Source of the DNA: Bacteroidota bacterium | Lineage (GTDB): Bacteria; Bacteroidota; Bacteroidia; Chitinophagales; Chitinophagaceae | NCBI GenBank assembly: GCA_030706605.1 | Contig: JAUZOE010000003.1 | Span: 175,479 to 239,478 of the forward strand | Direction: 5' to 3' | DNA: 64,000 bases | Part shown: positions 36,758 to 46,755 of the stretch, piece by piece | Layout of the letters: every line of letters starts with the position of its first letter | Numbering within the stretch: the first letter of the stretch is position 1 | Notes under the pieces: model-generated | Databases searched by the model: none | What the model was told of the DNA's origin: nothing | Seen by the model: the letters and a program-made list of their open reading frames with translations, nothing else | Made by a program: the position numbers and the translations under genes

Positions 36758-37075
36758 TTATTTAAGCGCTTCTATTTTTTTAACAAAGTTTCCTTTGGGT
36801 TGAGAACCGACTAATTTATCAACTACTTTACCACCTTTTACAAAAAGGATAGCAGGAATACTGGTAATTCCGTAATCAATACTCAGTTGTGGGTTCTGAT
36901 CTACGTTCACTTTTCCTACATTTACTTTTCCATCATATTCTTTGGAAAGTTCTTCTACTACCGGTCCTATAGCACGGCATGGGCCACACCATTCTGCCCA
37001 AAAGTCTATCATAGTTAGTTTTTCTGAATCGAGCACTTTTTCCTTAAAGTTTGCATCGGTATATTCCTGAGCCAT
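36758..37075 (-). CDS. trxA: Thioredoxin
   Basis: The 105-aa protein is a single thioredoxin domain with the WCGPC active site (residues 27-31) and the cis-proline in SIPAIL. It reduces disulfides in ribonucleotide reductase and other cytosolic proteins with thioredoxin reductase. No signal peptide. It sits immediately downstream of dnaE on the same strand (about 97 bp gap). Confidence 0.95.
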   Translation of the reverse strand: MAQEYTDANFKEKVLDSEKLTMIDFWAEWCGPCRAIGPVVEELSKEYDGKVNVGKVNVDQNPQLSIDYGITSIPAILFVKGGKVVDKLVGSQPKGNFVKKIEALK

Positions 37076-37172
37076 AATTAAATTTTTATATGTTTTTAAA
37101 ATTATTTTTTGTTTTCAGTGAGTATGCAAACTTACAGCCAATCTTTTTAAATGTTGAATTGGCATTTCCACA

Positions 37173-40100
37173 TCATGTTAATTCTACCAGGATCTCTAAT
37201 TCAGGCTTTTCTTGCAGGTAGTTCGCCATTTCGTCATTCATTTCAAACCCCTTTTCCAAAGTATACATACTAAATTTCAATTTTGACTTAATATCCGTAA
37301 TGCAAAACTTCAAAGTAGTGTTGCCGGGGAATTGTTGTACATTTTTTTCAATAAAATCAATAAATTCAGGAGATATTTCCTGAGGGGCCATTTCTATTTG
37401 CAATTTTTTGGTGCTGAATTTCATTAATGATTCTAAAAGAGTAACACCATTCACCTTAAATTCAAAAGGAGATTTTTGGTAGCGCTTTGAAAACGTCCCG
37501 GAAAGACTGATGACCATTCCGGTTTCAAGAAAATTACTGAATCTTACATAATCTTCACTCCAAAGCATTAGTTCCATTTTGGCGGTATAATCTTCTATAA
37601 AAAACACCCCATATTTATTGCCGTTTTTTGAAATCCGATGCTGCGCTTCTATAACAAGCCCTGCAATGCGAAACGACCTTGCCGGATTGGGATGCAGATT
37701 TACGGCATCCTTAAATTCATTGAATTCTGCAATGGGCGTAAGCCCATAATGTTTCATTTGGAATTTATAGTTATCAAGCGGATGGCCGCTCATGTAGATG
37801 CCAATGATGTCTTTTTCATTATCCAATAATTTAATTAACGGCCATGGCTCACAATCAGGAATTACGGGAGGAGTTACTTCTGCCATCTGTAAATCTCCAA
37901 ACAAAGTATTGGTACTGCTGTTCAACTGTGCCTGGTATTGATTGCCAAATTTTATTATTTTTTCAAGCGAATTTATATTTTCCCCAGGGATAGAGAAAAA
38001 GAACTGGGCCCTGTGAAAATCATTAAAACAATCAAAGGCACCGGCATAAGCAAGGCTTTCCAGCGATTTTTTATTGACGGTCCTTTGATTTACTCTTTTG
38101 ATCAAATCGAAAATGGAAGCAAAAATTCCATGCTTTTCTCTTTCTTCAATAATATTTTCAATCGCCGCTTCCCCTACTCCTTTCATACCACTGAACCCAA
38201 ATCGTATTTCTCCTTTTTTATTTACTGCAAATCCTTTTTGTGATTCATTGATATCGGGTCCCAAAACAGTAATACCCATACTTTTGCATTCTTCCATGAA
38301 GAATGTAATTTTCTCAATGGCTCCTGCATGATTGAGTACCGCTGCCATATATTCGCTGGGATAATGCGCTTTTAAATAAGCAGTCTGATACGCTACAAAG
38401 GCATAACAGGTGGAATGTGATTTATTAAAAGCATATTGGGCAAATGATTCCCAATCGGTCCATATCTTTTCTAATTTACTGACAGGATGATTGTTCTTTT
38501 TGGCGCCTTCAATAAATTGCTCTTTCATCTTATCCAGCACGGCTCTTTGTTTTTTCCCCATTGCTTTACGAAGAATATCCGCATCGCCTTTACTAAAGCC
38601 CGCTATCTTTTGCGACAGCAACATCACCTGCTCCTGGTAAACAGTAATACCATAGGTTTCTTTCAAAAATTCTTCCATTTCGGGAAGATCATAATGTATT
38701 TCCTGCCTCCCATGTTTACGTTCGATGTAAGCAGGAATATAAGCCATTGGCCCCGGCCGGAACAAGGCATTCATGGCAATAAGATCATCAAACTTATCAG
38801 GTTTTAGATCTCTCAGGTGTTTTTGCATTCCTCCGCTCTCAAACTGAAAAGTGCCATTGGTATCTGCCCGTTGGTAAAGCTTATAGGTGAGCTCATCATC
38901 CAGTGGCAACGTGTCCAGATCAATGGTAACACAATGATTTTGTTTGATGAGCTTAAGTGCTGTTTTTAAAATACTGAGGGTTTTTAAACCCAGGAAATCC
39001 ATTTTTAAAACCCCTGCACTTTCAATATTACTTCCATCGATTTGTGTGAGCCATAATTCAGAATCTTTGGAAGAAGCCACAGGAATTAATTCCATCAAAT
39101 CTTTAGGTGCAATGATAATTGCCGATGCATGAATACCCGTATTTCTTACAGAACCTTCCAATATTTCTGCTTCATGCAAAACCATGCTCCTGTTATCATC
39201 TCCATTATAAATATCCCGCAGTTTCAGAATATTGCTAATATCATCGGCACCCACTCCATCTTCCGTTAAAGATTTGGGGCCTGTAACCGGCGCTTTCAAC
39301 ACTCTTCTTAAAGAAGTTCCCGGTCTGTCCGGAACCAATTTTGCCAGGGCATTACTTTCCGATAAGGGAAGATCCATAACCCTTGCTACATCTTTAATAC
39401 TCATTTTGGCAGCCATGGTTCCATAAGTAATAATCTGTGCTACCTGGTTTTTGCCATATTTATCTACTACATAATCCAGCACTTTTTGCCGACCTTCATC
39501 ATCAAAATCGGTATCTATATCCGGCATCGTTTTCCGATCCGGGTTTAAGAATCTTTCAAAAAGGAGATTATATTTTATGGGGTCTATATTAGTGATGCCA
39601 ATGCAATAAGCCACCACAGATCCTGCCGCAGAACCTCTTCCCGGTCCTACAAAAACACCCAGTTTTTTCCCTGCCACAATAAAGTCACTTACAATTAAAA
39701 AGTAACCGGCAAACCCCATGGTTTTAATGGTAAATAATTCAAAGTTGATTCGTTCTTCTATTTCAGGAGTTATTTCAGAATACCTTTTTTTAGCGCCTGT
39801 CCATGTTAAATGGTCCAGGTAGGCTTCCTGTGAAACAAATTCTTTTGGCACCGGGAAATGCGGTATCAGGATATCTGAAGTAAGTTTAAGGGTATCGATT
39901 TTATCAATAATTTCATTGGTATTATCTAATGCCTGCGGCAAATCCTGAAATGCAGTAAGCATTTCAGCAGTATTTTTTAGATAAAACTGGTTATTGGGAA
40001 AAGCAAACCGTTTATTCTTGATCGCTATATCATCGTCAGAGAATTCGTTTAACTTGGGAGTTGCCTGTTTTTCACCGGTATTAATACAAAGCAGGATATC

Positions 40101-40775
40101 ATGCGCATTAGAATCTTTTTCATCTACATAATGCGAATCGTTGCTGGCAATAACTTTTACATCATATTTTTTAGCAAATTTTAATAAAACTTTATTCACT
40201 TTTTCCTGGTCAGGAATGCCATGTCTTTGCAATTCTATATAATAATCTTTCTGAAAAATATTAAGCCACCATTTAAATTCATTTTCGGCTTCTGATTCTC
40301 CTTTTTTTAAAATCATTTGCGGTACCAGCGCGCCAAGGCAACAGGTAGTAGCGATTAGCCCTTCATGGTGTTTATGAATTAACTCTTTATCTATACGCGG
40401 ATATTTTGAATACATTCCTTCTATATATCCAAGTGAAGTAAGCTTAATAAGATTTTTATAACCAATATTATTTTTCGCTAATAATATCTGGTGATGGCGT
40501 GGATCTTTTTGTTCTTTTGAAAATTGTTTCTGAAACCTGTTTTCGGTTATATAAAATTCACAACCTACGATTGGTTTTACTTTTAAAGACCCATCTGCAT
40601 TTTTTAAAGAATGCGCATGTTTTACAAATTCGAAAACACCAAACATATTTCCATGATCCGAGATAGCGAGCGCTGGCATACTATCAGCTATCGCTTTATC
40701 ATAGAGCGCTTTTATAGAGGCAGCACCGTCCAGCAAAGAAAATTGGGTATGTACATGGAGATGAGAAAATTTCAT
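37173..40775 (-). CDS. dnaE: DNA polymerase III subunit alpha
   Basis: The 1200-aa replicative polymerase begins with a PHP domain (HLHVHTQFSLLDG at residues 5-17). The C-family polymerase core has the catalytic Asp pair in MPDIDTDFDDEG near residue 418 and the fingers in FNKSHSTCYAFVAYQTAYL near 790. A helix-hairpin-helix region and an OB fold (around residue 1040-1110: FRIAGLVIEAQHRISKNG) follow, as in DnaE rather than PolC, which has an exonuclease insertion. It elongates both strands at the fork. Confidence 0.96.
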   Translation of the reverse strand: MKFSHLHVHTQFSLLDGAASIKALYDKAIADSMPALAISDHGNMFGVFEFVKHAHSLKNADGSLKVKPIVGCEFYITENRFQKQFSKEQKDPRHHQILLAKNNIGYKNLIKLTSLGYIEGMYSKYPRIDKELIHKHHEGLIATTCCLGALVPQMILKKGESEAENEFKWWLNIFQKDYYIELQRHGIPDQEKVNKVLLKFAKKYDVKVIASNDSHYVDEKDSNAHDILLCINTGEKQATPKLNEFSDDDIAIKNKRFAFPNNQFYLKNTAEMLTAFQDLPQALDNTNEIIDKIDTLKLTSDILIPHFPVPKEFVSQEAYLDHLTWTGAKKRYSEITPEIEERINFELFTIKTMGFAGYFLIVSDFIVAGKKLGVFVGPGRGSAAGSVVAYCIGITNIDPIKYNLLFERFLNPDRKTMPDIDTDFDDEGRQKVLDYVVDKYGKNQVAQIITYGTMAAKMSIKDVARVMDLPLSESNALAKLVPDRPGTSLRRVLKAPVTGPKSLTEDGVGADDISNILKLRDIYNGDDNRSMVLHEAEILEGSVRNTGIHASAIIIAPKDLMELIPVASSKDSELWLTQIDGSNIESAGVLKMDFLGLKTLSILKTALKLIKQNHCVTIDLDTLPLDDELTYKLYQRADTNGTFQFESGGMQKHLRDLKPDKFDDLIAMNALFRPGPMAYIPAYIERKHGRQEIHYDLPEMEEFLKETYGITVYQEQVMLLSQKIAGFSKGDADILRKAMGKKQRAVLDKMKEQFIEGAKKNNHPVSKLEKIWTDWESFAQYAFNKSHSTCYAFVAYQTAYLKAHYPSEYMAAVLNHAGAIEKITFFMEECKSMGITVLGPDINESQKGFAVNKKGEIRFGFSGMKGVGEAAIENIIEEREKHGIFASIFDLIKRVNQRTVNKKSLESLAYAGAFDCFNDFHRAQFFFSIPGENINSLEKIIKFGNQYQAQLNSSTNTLFGDLQMAEVTPPVIPDCEPWPLIKLLDNEKDIIGIYMSGHPLDNYKFQMKHYGLTPIAEFNEFKDAVNLHPNPARSFRIAGLVIEAQHRISKNGNKYGVFFIEDYTAKMELMLWSEDYVRFSNFLETGMVISLSGTFSKRYQKSPFEFKVNGVTLLESLMKFSTKKLQIEMAPQEISPEFIDFIEKNVQQFPGNTTLKFCITDIKSKLKFSMYTLEKGFEMNDEMANYLQEKPELEILVELT

Positions 40776-41032
40776 ATAATTATCAAAAACATTAAAACGT
40801 TGTCAGCAAATATCGTGAAAAACGATGGGTTCATTTTTTCAGTTATTCACAAAAAATGGATTTTTTTTATACATTTTATTTCATTCTCAATAATTAAAAT
40901 TTTATTTGCTTTTTATGAATGTGAAACTTAACTTCGTTCCGCTTGAGAGAATAAATTGTATTTATTTTACGTTTATATAAAAATCAGGTTTCCCGATGCC
41001 TATTTTTTTATAAATGAAAACCCCAGATCAGT

Positions 41033-41728
41033 ATGAAAAAACCCACATTATTGTGCATATCCATTTTAATGGCTTGTTCTGTACAGTTTGCTTTGGCACA
41101 AACCAGTGTTAATAAAATAAGCGTTAACAGTATTGAAGAAAATTCTTCTCCCCAGTTTATTGAAAATATCTCATTTACTCCTGATGGCATTTTAAGGACT
41201 ACTGAAAGTGGTGGTACCAAGAGTGTAAAACCTAACTTAGCTCCCGTAGTAATAAAAACTAATAAAACGGCTGGAATTGAAAGCCCTGCTGCTATAGAAA
41301 AAATTTCACCATTGCAATTCAAATATGCCATGCTGCTGGATGTTGATGTAGAATCGTTAAAAAATTTAACTCTATTCGGGTTTATAGAAAATTGGTTTGG
41401 TACACGTTATCATTATGGAGGAACCTCTAAAGATGGGATTGACTGTAGTGCATTAACCGATAGTCTGTTGCTATCTGTTTATGGATTTGCTATGCCACGT
41501 ACTGCAAAACAACAATATAAAGAAACAGAACATCTCAAAAAAGATGAATTAAAAGAGGGTGACCTTGTTTTTTTTCATACACACGGAAGAGGTGTAACGC
41601 ACGTTGGCCTTTATTTGGCCAATGATTATTTTGTTCATGCCTCTTCAAGTCAGGGTGTAACGATAAGCAGCCTTGATGATGAATATTATTCAAAAAGGTT
41701 TATCTGTGGTGGCAGAGTGGAACAGTAA
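41033..41728 (+). CDS. Exported NlpC/P60-family (C40) peptidoglycan hydrolase
   Basis: The 231-aa protein has a signal peptide ending at ALAQ and a disordered stretch, then an NlpC/P60 domain from about residue 117. GIDCSALTDSLL carries the nucleophile Cys, RGVTHVGLYLAN the catalytic His and HASSSQGVTISS the third polar residue. It should cut the D-glutamyl-mesoDAP bond of peptide stems, a role in cell-wall remodelling. Divergent from dnaE by 257 bp with no other gene between. Confidence 0.9.
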   Translation: MKKPTLLCISILMACSVQFALAQTSVNKISVNSIEENSSPQFIENISFTPDGILRTTESGGTKSVKPNLAPVVIKTNKTAGIESPAAIEKISPLQFKYAMLLDVDVESLKNLTLFGFIENWFGTRYHYGGTSKDGIDCSALTDSLLLSVYGFAMPRTAKQQYKETEHLKKDELKEGDLVFFHTHGRGVTHVGLYLANDYFVHASSSQGVTISSLDDEYYSKRFICGGRVEQ

Positions 41729-41978
41729 ATAGATTAAAAATATTCAGAGATCAGGTTAATATCAACATGGAAATCGATATCGGTTTCTTTTTTTTTGCAT
41801 TAAATTTTAAAAATGAAGATGGCTTAACCAATCTTTATTTACAATTATAGATATCCAGAAACATAGGAACTTGATGGCTATTCGATTTATACTAATTCGA
41901 CAGAAAACTAAATTACTTTATAAGACCTTAAACCATTAAAAGGACCAGTAGTTGTTTATTAATACAAATAGATTGAGC

Positions 41979-42731
41979 ATGAAAAAAGAGAAAATTAGTG
42001 TAAAAAAAGAGATACAATTTTTTGAAGGTCCTCAAAGCCGTTGGAAAGATTTTAAGTTTGTAGTAAGTGTTTTTTTTGAATTTATTAAAGGATTCAGGGC
42101 CTTGCATTTCGTAGGACCATGTGTTACAGTATTTGGTTCGGCACGTTTTAAAGAAGATCATCCTTATTATGAACAGGCAAGAAAACTTTCAGGAGAAATT
42201 GCACGGCTTGGTTTCACTATTATGACTGGGGGCGGTCCTGGAATTATGGAAGCTGCTAACCGCGGAGCCAAAGATGTTGGAGGGAAAAGTGTAGGTTGTA
42301 ATATAGTATTGCCACGCGAACAGAAACATAATCCATACCTGGATAAATGGGTAGACATAAAATATTTTTTTATCAGGAAAATACTACTTATCAAATACTC
42401 TTATGCATTTGTGGTAATGCCCGGAGGCTTTGGCACTTTAGATGAATTTTATGAGTCCATTACTTTGGTTCAGACAAAAAAAATTGACCAGTTTCCAATT
42501 ATTATCTTCGATAAAGAATTTTATCAAAAAATTATTGATCACAATATAAAAATGGCTGAAGTAGGAACCATTTCGGGGAATGATGAACGCCTTTATTTAG
42601 TGGTTGATTCTATACCCGAAGCTATTTCCTATATCAAAGAAAAAAGTATCCTGGCCTTTGGTTTAAAATATATGAAACCTCAAAAACCATTTCTTGGATT
42701 TTTTGAAAAAGGGCTTGAGCATACTCTTTAA
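41979..42731 (+). CDS. LOG-family protein (TIGR00730, cytokinin riboside phosphoribohydrolase-like)
   Basis: The likely start is ATG 41979 (250 aa); a TTG at 41952 adds nine residues. The Rossmann-like LOG fold is shown by VTVFGSARFK, MTGGGPGIMEAANRGA and the PGGxGTxxE motif in VVMPGGFGTLDEFYE, the active-site loop for nucleotide 5'-monophosphate hydrolysis. In bacteria these proteins remove the base from purine nucleoside monophosphates; cytokinin activation is known in plants and a few microbes. Confidence 0.87.
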   Translation: MKKEKISVKKEIQFFEGPQSRWKDFKFVVSVFFEFIKGFRALHFVGPCVTVFGSARFKEDHPYYEQARKLSGEIARLGFTIMTGGGPGIMEAANRGAKDVGGKSVGCNIVLPREQKHNPYLDKWVDIKYFFIRKILLIKYSYAFVVMPGGFGTLDEFYESITLVQTKKIDQFPIIIFDKEFYQKIIDHNIKMAEVGTISGNDERLYLVVDSIPEAISYIKEKSILAFGLKYMKPQKPFLGFFEKGLEHTL

Positions 42732-42822
42732 ATTTAACTTTCAATACAGACAAAACCGACAAACTATTTGTAGTTTAGAATTTGATTCAAAAGACAGGAT
42801 TTCATAAATAAAAATCAGTACT

Positions 42823-44307
42823 ATGTATAAAGATGCAACAACAGAAGAAATAAATGAAGTAATGGAAAATGCCTGGGAAGCATTTCACCAATATCGAAAA
42901 ATGTCTTTAAAAGATCGAGTAGGATTTATGAAGTCCATTTGCGTTGAATTAGAAAAAATCAGCGAATATTTAGTACGAATGGCCATGAGTGAAACTAATT
43001 TGCCTGAGGCGAGGTTAAAGGGAGAACTGGCCAGGACTATTTTTCAATTGAATCAATATGGTACTGCCAGTGAAAATGGCCAATGGCTTGAAGCAAGAAT
43101 TGATACAGCAGTTCCTGACAGAAAACCGCCAAAACCAGACATTAGAAAAATGCAGATTCCACTTGGGCCGGTGGTAGTTTTTGGCGCCAGCAATTTTCCA
43201 TTTGCCTATTCTACCGCTGGTGGGGATACAGCCTGTGCTTTTGCCGCCGGATGCCCTGTAATTATAAAAGCCCATCCGGCCCATGCGCAAACCTCAGAAA
43301 TGGTAGCAGAAGCTATTTTAAAAGCAGCAGAAAAATCCAATATGCCAAAGGGGATTTTTGCTCATGTACATGGAGCAGGTTTTGAAGTAGGAAAACAACT
43401 GGTGATGCATCCATATACCAAGGCAGTTGGATTTACCGGGTCCTTTAACGGTGGTAAGCAATTATTTGATTGGGGAAATCAACGAAAAGTTCCTATACCT
43501 GTATTTGCTGAAATGGGCAGCATAAATCCTGTTTTTTTATTACCGGAAAAATTACACCAGTCTTATACAGAAACAGCAAAAATGTATGCCGGCTCTATTA
43601 CTTTAGGGGTAGGGCAATTTTGTACCAACCCGGGATTGATCATAGGCATAGAAGGAGACGATTTGCAAAAATTTATTACCACCCTTGGTAAAGAAATTGA
43701 ACAGGTAACACCAGAAAAAATGTTGCATCCCGGTATTGCAAAAGCTTTTGACCAGAAGAGAAATACTGCATTGCATCAAAATAAGGTAAGTACCGTCGCT
43801 GTTTCCGTTTTGGAAAAAAATGAAAACGAAGGTATTCCCACCATTGCAACGGTGAATGGTTCAGATTTTCTTAGCAACCCTGTTTTGCACCAGGAAGTTT
43901 TTGGCCCTTATTCTTTGGTAATCCGTTGTAAAGACATCAATGAAATGGTTGAAGTGGCTAATCATTTGGAAGGCCAGTTAACTTCTACGTTAATGGCTAC
44001 AGAAAATGATATTGAAGAAAATAATGAATTGATAGAAGCCGTGAAAGATATTTGTGGAAGATTTATTTTAAATAATGTGCCAACGGGTGTAGAGGTTTGC
44101 TTAAGTATGCAACATGGCGGTCCGTTTCCGGCCACAACCGATTCGAGATTTACCTCAGTTGGTGCAGACGGAATCAAACGATTTGCGAGGCCAATTGCAT
44201 TTCAAAACTGGAATAATCAATTTTTACCTGATGAATTAAAAAATGAAAACCCTTTAGGCATATGGAGAACCTTGAATGATGAACTTACAAAAGCTCCTAT
44301 TGTATAA
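42823..44307 (+). CDS. Aldehyde dehydrogenase, alpha-ketoglutaric semialdehyde dehydrogenase type
   Basis: The 494-aa NADP-dependent enzyme belongs to the KGSADH clade of the aldehyde dehydrogenase superfamily. PLGPVVVFGASNFPFAYS is the cofactor-binding start, FAEMGSINPVFLL contains the general-base Glu, and GVGQFCTNPGL the catalytic Cys. Members oxidise 2,5-dioxopentanoate to 2-oxoglutarate in hydroxyproline, arabinose or glucarate breakdown. The window carries no hydroxyproline or sugar-acid gene, so the substrate is only a family-level inference. Confidence 0.85.
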   Translation: MYKDATTEEINEVMENAWEAFHQYRKMSLKDRVGFMKSICVELEKISEYLVRMAMSETNLPEARLKGELARTIFQLNQYGTASENGQWLEARIDTAVPDRKPPKPDIRKMQIPLGPVVVFGASNFPFAYSTAGGDTACAFAAGCPVIIKAHPAHAQTSEMVAEAILKAAEKSNMPKGIFAHVHGAGFEVGKQLVMHPYTKAVGFTGSFNGGKQLFDWGNQRKVPIPVFAEMGSINPVFLLPEKLHQSYTETAKMYAGSITLGVGQFCTNPGLIIGIEGDDLQKFITTLGKEIEQVTPEKMLHPGIAKAFDQKRNTALHQNKVSTVAVSVLEKNENEGIPTIATVNGSDFLSNPVLHQEVFGPYSLVIRCKDINEMVEVANHLEGQLTSTLMATENDIEENNELIEAVKDICGRFILNNVPTGVEVCLSMQHGGPFPATTDSRFTSVGADGIKRFARPIAFQNWNNQFLPDELKNENPLGIWRTLNDELTKAPIV

Positions 44308-44378
44308 TTGTCTTTTTCATTAGCAAAATGATCCGAAATTTTTTCAGAAAAATTAATGGTTTAATAAAAAATTAATTT

Positions 44379-45113
44379 CTATTCTCCCATTCCTTCAGCA
44401 TCTGCGGTTTTGCTGCTATTGGCAATCATACTATTAATTTCAGCAATTTCATTGGAAGTAAAAGAACGCCATTTCCCTTTCCCCAAACCGCTAAGGGTTA
44501 TCTTCATAATTCGTACTCTTGTAAGGGAAGTTACTTTATAACCAAGCACTGCACACATACGCCGTATCTGGCGATTGAGTCCTTGCGTCAGAATGATCCT
44601 GAATTGTTTTTCACCTTCTTGTTTTACAAAACATTTTTTGGTTATTGTTCCTAAAACAGGAAGACCGTTACTCATCTTTTTTATAAACTCATAATCGATC
44701 GTTTTATCGACCGTAACGATATATTCTTTTTCGTGCCCGTTGCCCGCGCGAAGAATTTTATTAACTATATCCCCATCATTGGTAAGAAAAATTAACCCTT
44801 CAGAAAGTTTATCCAACCTGCCTATTGGGAATATTCTCTTATTAAAATTGATAAAATCAATGATATTGCTTTTGTCTTTTAAGTCGGTAGTACAGGTAAT
44901 TCCCCTCGGCTTATTAAGCATTAAATAAACTGGCATAGCTTTCGATTTTAAAGATTGCCCATCAATTTTTACCACATCATTTTCCTGCACGCGGTTTCCT
45001 TTTCTTGCTTCTTTAGAATTGATGAATACACGACCGGCTTCAATTAATTTATCGGCTTCCCTGCGGCTACAAAACCCCGTTTCACTAATATATTTATTTA
45101 AACTGATGTCCAT
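44379..45113 (-). CDS. rluF: 23S rRNA pseudouridine synthase RluF
   Basis: The 244-aa enzyme isomerises uridine to pseudouridine in 23S rRNA (position 2604 in E. coli numbering). An N-terminal S4 RNA-binding domain (about residues 1-60: NKYISETGFCSRREADKLI) precedes the pseudouridine synthase domain with the catalytic Asp in GRLDKLSEGL (near residue 100) and GLNRQIRRMCAVLGY. The RsuA/RluB/E/F family resemblance is clear; RluF is my best assignment because of its KEYIVTVDK context and size. Confidence 0.86.
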   Translation of the reverse strand: MDISLNKYISETGFCSRREADKLIEAGRVFINSKEARKGNRVQENDVVKIDGQSLKSKAMPVYLMLNKPRGITCTTDLKDKSNIIDFINFNKRIFPIGRLDKLSEGLIFLTNDGDIVNKILRAGNGHEKEYIVTVDKTIDYEFIKKMSNGLPVLGTITKKCFVKQEGEKQFRIILTQGLNRQIRRMCAVLGYKVTSLTRVRIMKITLSGLGKGKWRSFTSNEIAEINSMIANSSKTADAEGMGE

Positions 45114-45230
45114 AGATTATAAAACAACGTTACAATATTTGGATGAAATGATTTTTGATACTTTATTCTTTCATGTAGAATTTTCTATGTAATACTGTAC
45201 ACATATGTTTGTGCTAAATATTTAAAATAA

Positions 45231-46637
45231 TCAGTCCCTCAACTTCAGTAATGCCACGCATTCGATATGATGCGTATGGGGGAACATATCTACGGGTTGA
45301 AGCTTTTCAACTATAAATTGATCATTCAACAATTGCAGGTCACGGGCCTGGGTGGCCACATTGCAACTTACATATACCAATTTTTTTGGTGCCATCTCAA
45401 TTATTTTATTAATGAGCTTTGTATGCATGCCTGCTCGTGGAGGGTCCACAATAATTATGTCGGGGTGGCCGTGAATCTCAAAAAATGCGTCGCTACAAAT
45501 ATCAATCACATCACCCGTATAAAATGAAGTGTGGTCCAGGTTATTGAGGCGGGCATTTTCCTTTGCGTCATTGATAGCATCTTCAATTACATCTACTCCA
45601 ATGATTTTTTTTGCCATCTTGCTTAAAAAAATACCTATGCTTCCCGTACCGCAATAAAGATCATATACTATTTCATTATTGGTAAGTGCTGCAAAATCTT
45701 TCACCACGTTATATAAAATTTCCGCTTGTTTTGTGTTGGTTTGAAAAAAGGATTTGGGAGAAATTTTAAAATTAAATTCTTCTAATTTTTCAATTACATA
45801 TCCTTTCCCTGAAACAATTTTTGGCTCCAGGTCATATATGCTATCATTCCATTTTGGGTTGATAGTATATAATAAAGTAGTGATCTGCGGTACCTTTTCT
45901 AATAAATAGCTACAGATATTATTTCTTTGATTTTCCTGATCATGAGCAAAGATTAGGTTCACCATAAGTTCCCCGGTAGTGCAATAGCGAATAATAATAT
46001 TGCGCAGCCAGCCTGTATGTTCTTTGATATCGTAGTAGGTGGAGTTATTAATTTTTGTATAATCACGAAGCGCATTTCTGATCAGGTTATTCACATCATC
46101 CATTAACCAGCATTCATAAATATCAATAATTTTATCGTATAACCGGGGAACGTGATACCCCAAAGCGCCTCCAGGCCATTCATCCTCTCCGAGTGCTTTT
46201 AATTCGTCTGTAGATAAAAATTTTTTATTACTGAAAGTAAACTCCAGCTTGTTCCTGTAATTGATAGTTTTTTCAGAACCAATGATTGGTAATACAGGAA
46301 TATCAGAAAGTTTCCCGATTCTTTTAAAAGCGTCTCTTGCTTCCTGTTCTTTATATTCTAACTGTCTTTGATAAGGGAGCATCTGCCATTTGCATCCACC
46401 ACAAATTCCGAAGTGAATGCAGAAAGGTGTTGCCCGCTCTTTACTAAACTCTTTTATTTTCCGGGTTTTCCCTTCTGCCCAGTCTTTTTTATTTTTGGTA
46501 ATCAACACGTCCACGACGTCTCCGGGTACAGCGCCTTCTATGAAAATCACTTTTCCATCTATACGGGCAAGCGATTTTCCTTCAGCAGCGTAACCTGTTA
46601 CTTCCAGATTTTCTATGGTAAATTTTTTTCTTCTCAC
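45231..46637 (-). CDS. rlmD: 23S rRNA (uracil-5-)-methyltransferase RlmD
   Basis: The 468-aa RNA methyltransferase has an N-terminal TRAM domain (residues 1-60), then four cysteines that probably bind a 4Fe-4S cluster (CIHFGICGGC gives three, spaced Cx5Cx2C; YECWLMDD may give a fourth), a SAM-binding domain (VYDLYCGTGSIGIFL) and a catalytic region with DPPRAG and VYVSCN, whose Cys forms the covalent intermediate. RlmD methylates U1939 of 23S rRNA; a sister enzyme, RlmC, has a similar layout. Confidence 0.88.
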   Translation of the reverse strand: MRRKKFTIENLEVTGYAAEGKSLARIDGKVIFIEGAVPGDVVDVLITKNKKDWAEGKTRKIKEFSKERATPFCIHFGICGGCKWQMLPYQRQLEYKEQEARDAFKRIGKLSDIPVLPIIGSEKTINYRNKLEFTFSNKKFLSTDELKALGEDEWPGGALGYHVPRLYDKIIDIYECWLMDDVNNLIRNALRDYTKINNSTYYDIKEHTGWLRNIIIRYCTTGELMVNLIFAHDQENQRNNICSYLLEKVPQITTLLYTINPKWNDSIYDLEPKIVSGKGYVIEKLEEFNFKISPKSFFQTNTKQAEILYNVVKDFAALTNNEIVYDLYCGTGSIGIFLSKMAKKIIGVDVIEDAINDAKENARLNNLDHTSFYTGDVIDICSDAFFEIHGHPDIIIVDPPRAGMHTKLINKIIEMAPKKLVYVSCNVATQARDLQLLNDQFIVEKLQPVDMFPHTHHIECVALLKLRD

Positions 46638-46755
46638 GGCTGCAAAAATAGTTTATGTTGATGATGGTAAGGCTGTTAATCTAAAATGTTAAGTATTTTG
46701 CACCCTATTTATTTCCAATTCAAATTGAATATTTTTGTTACCTATCCCACAATCA

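Noticed and set aside
38098..38807. Plus-strand frames inside dnaE
   Set aside because: They are antisense shadows of a highly conserved polymerase gene.
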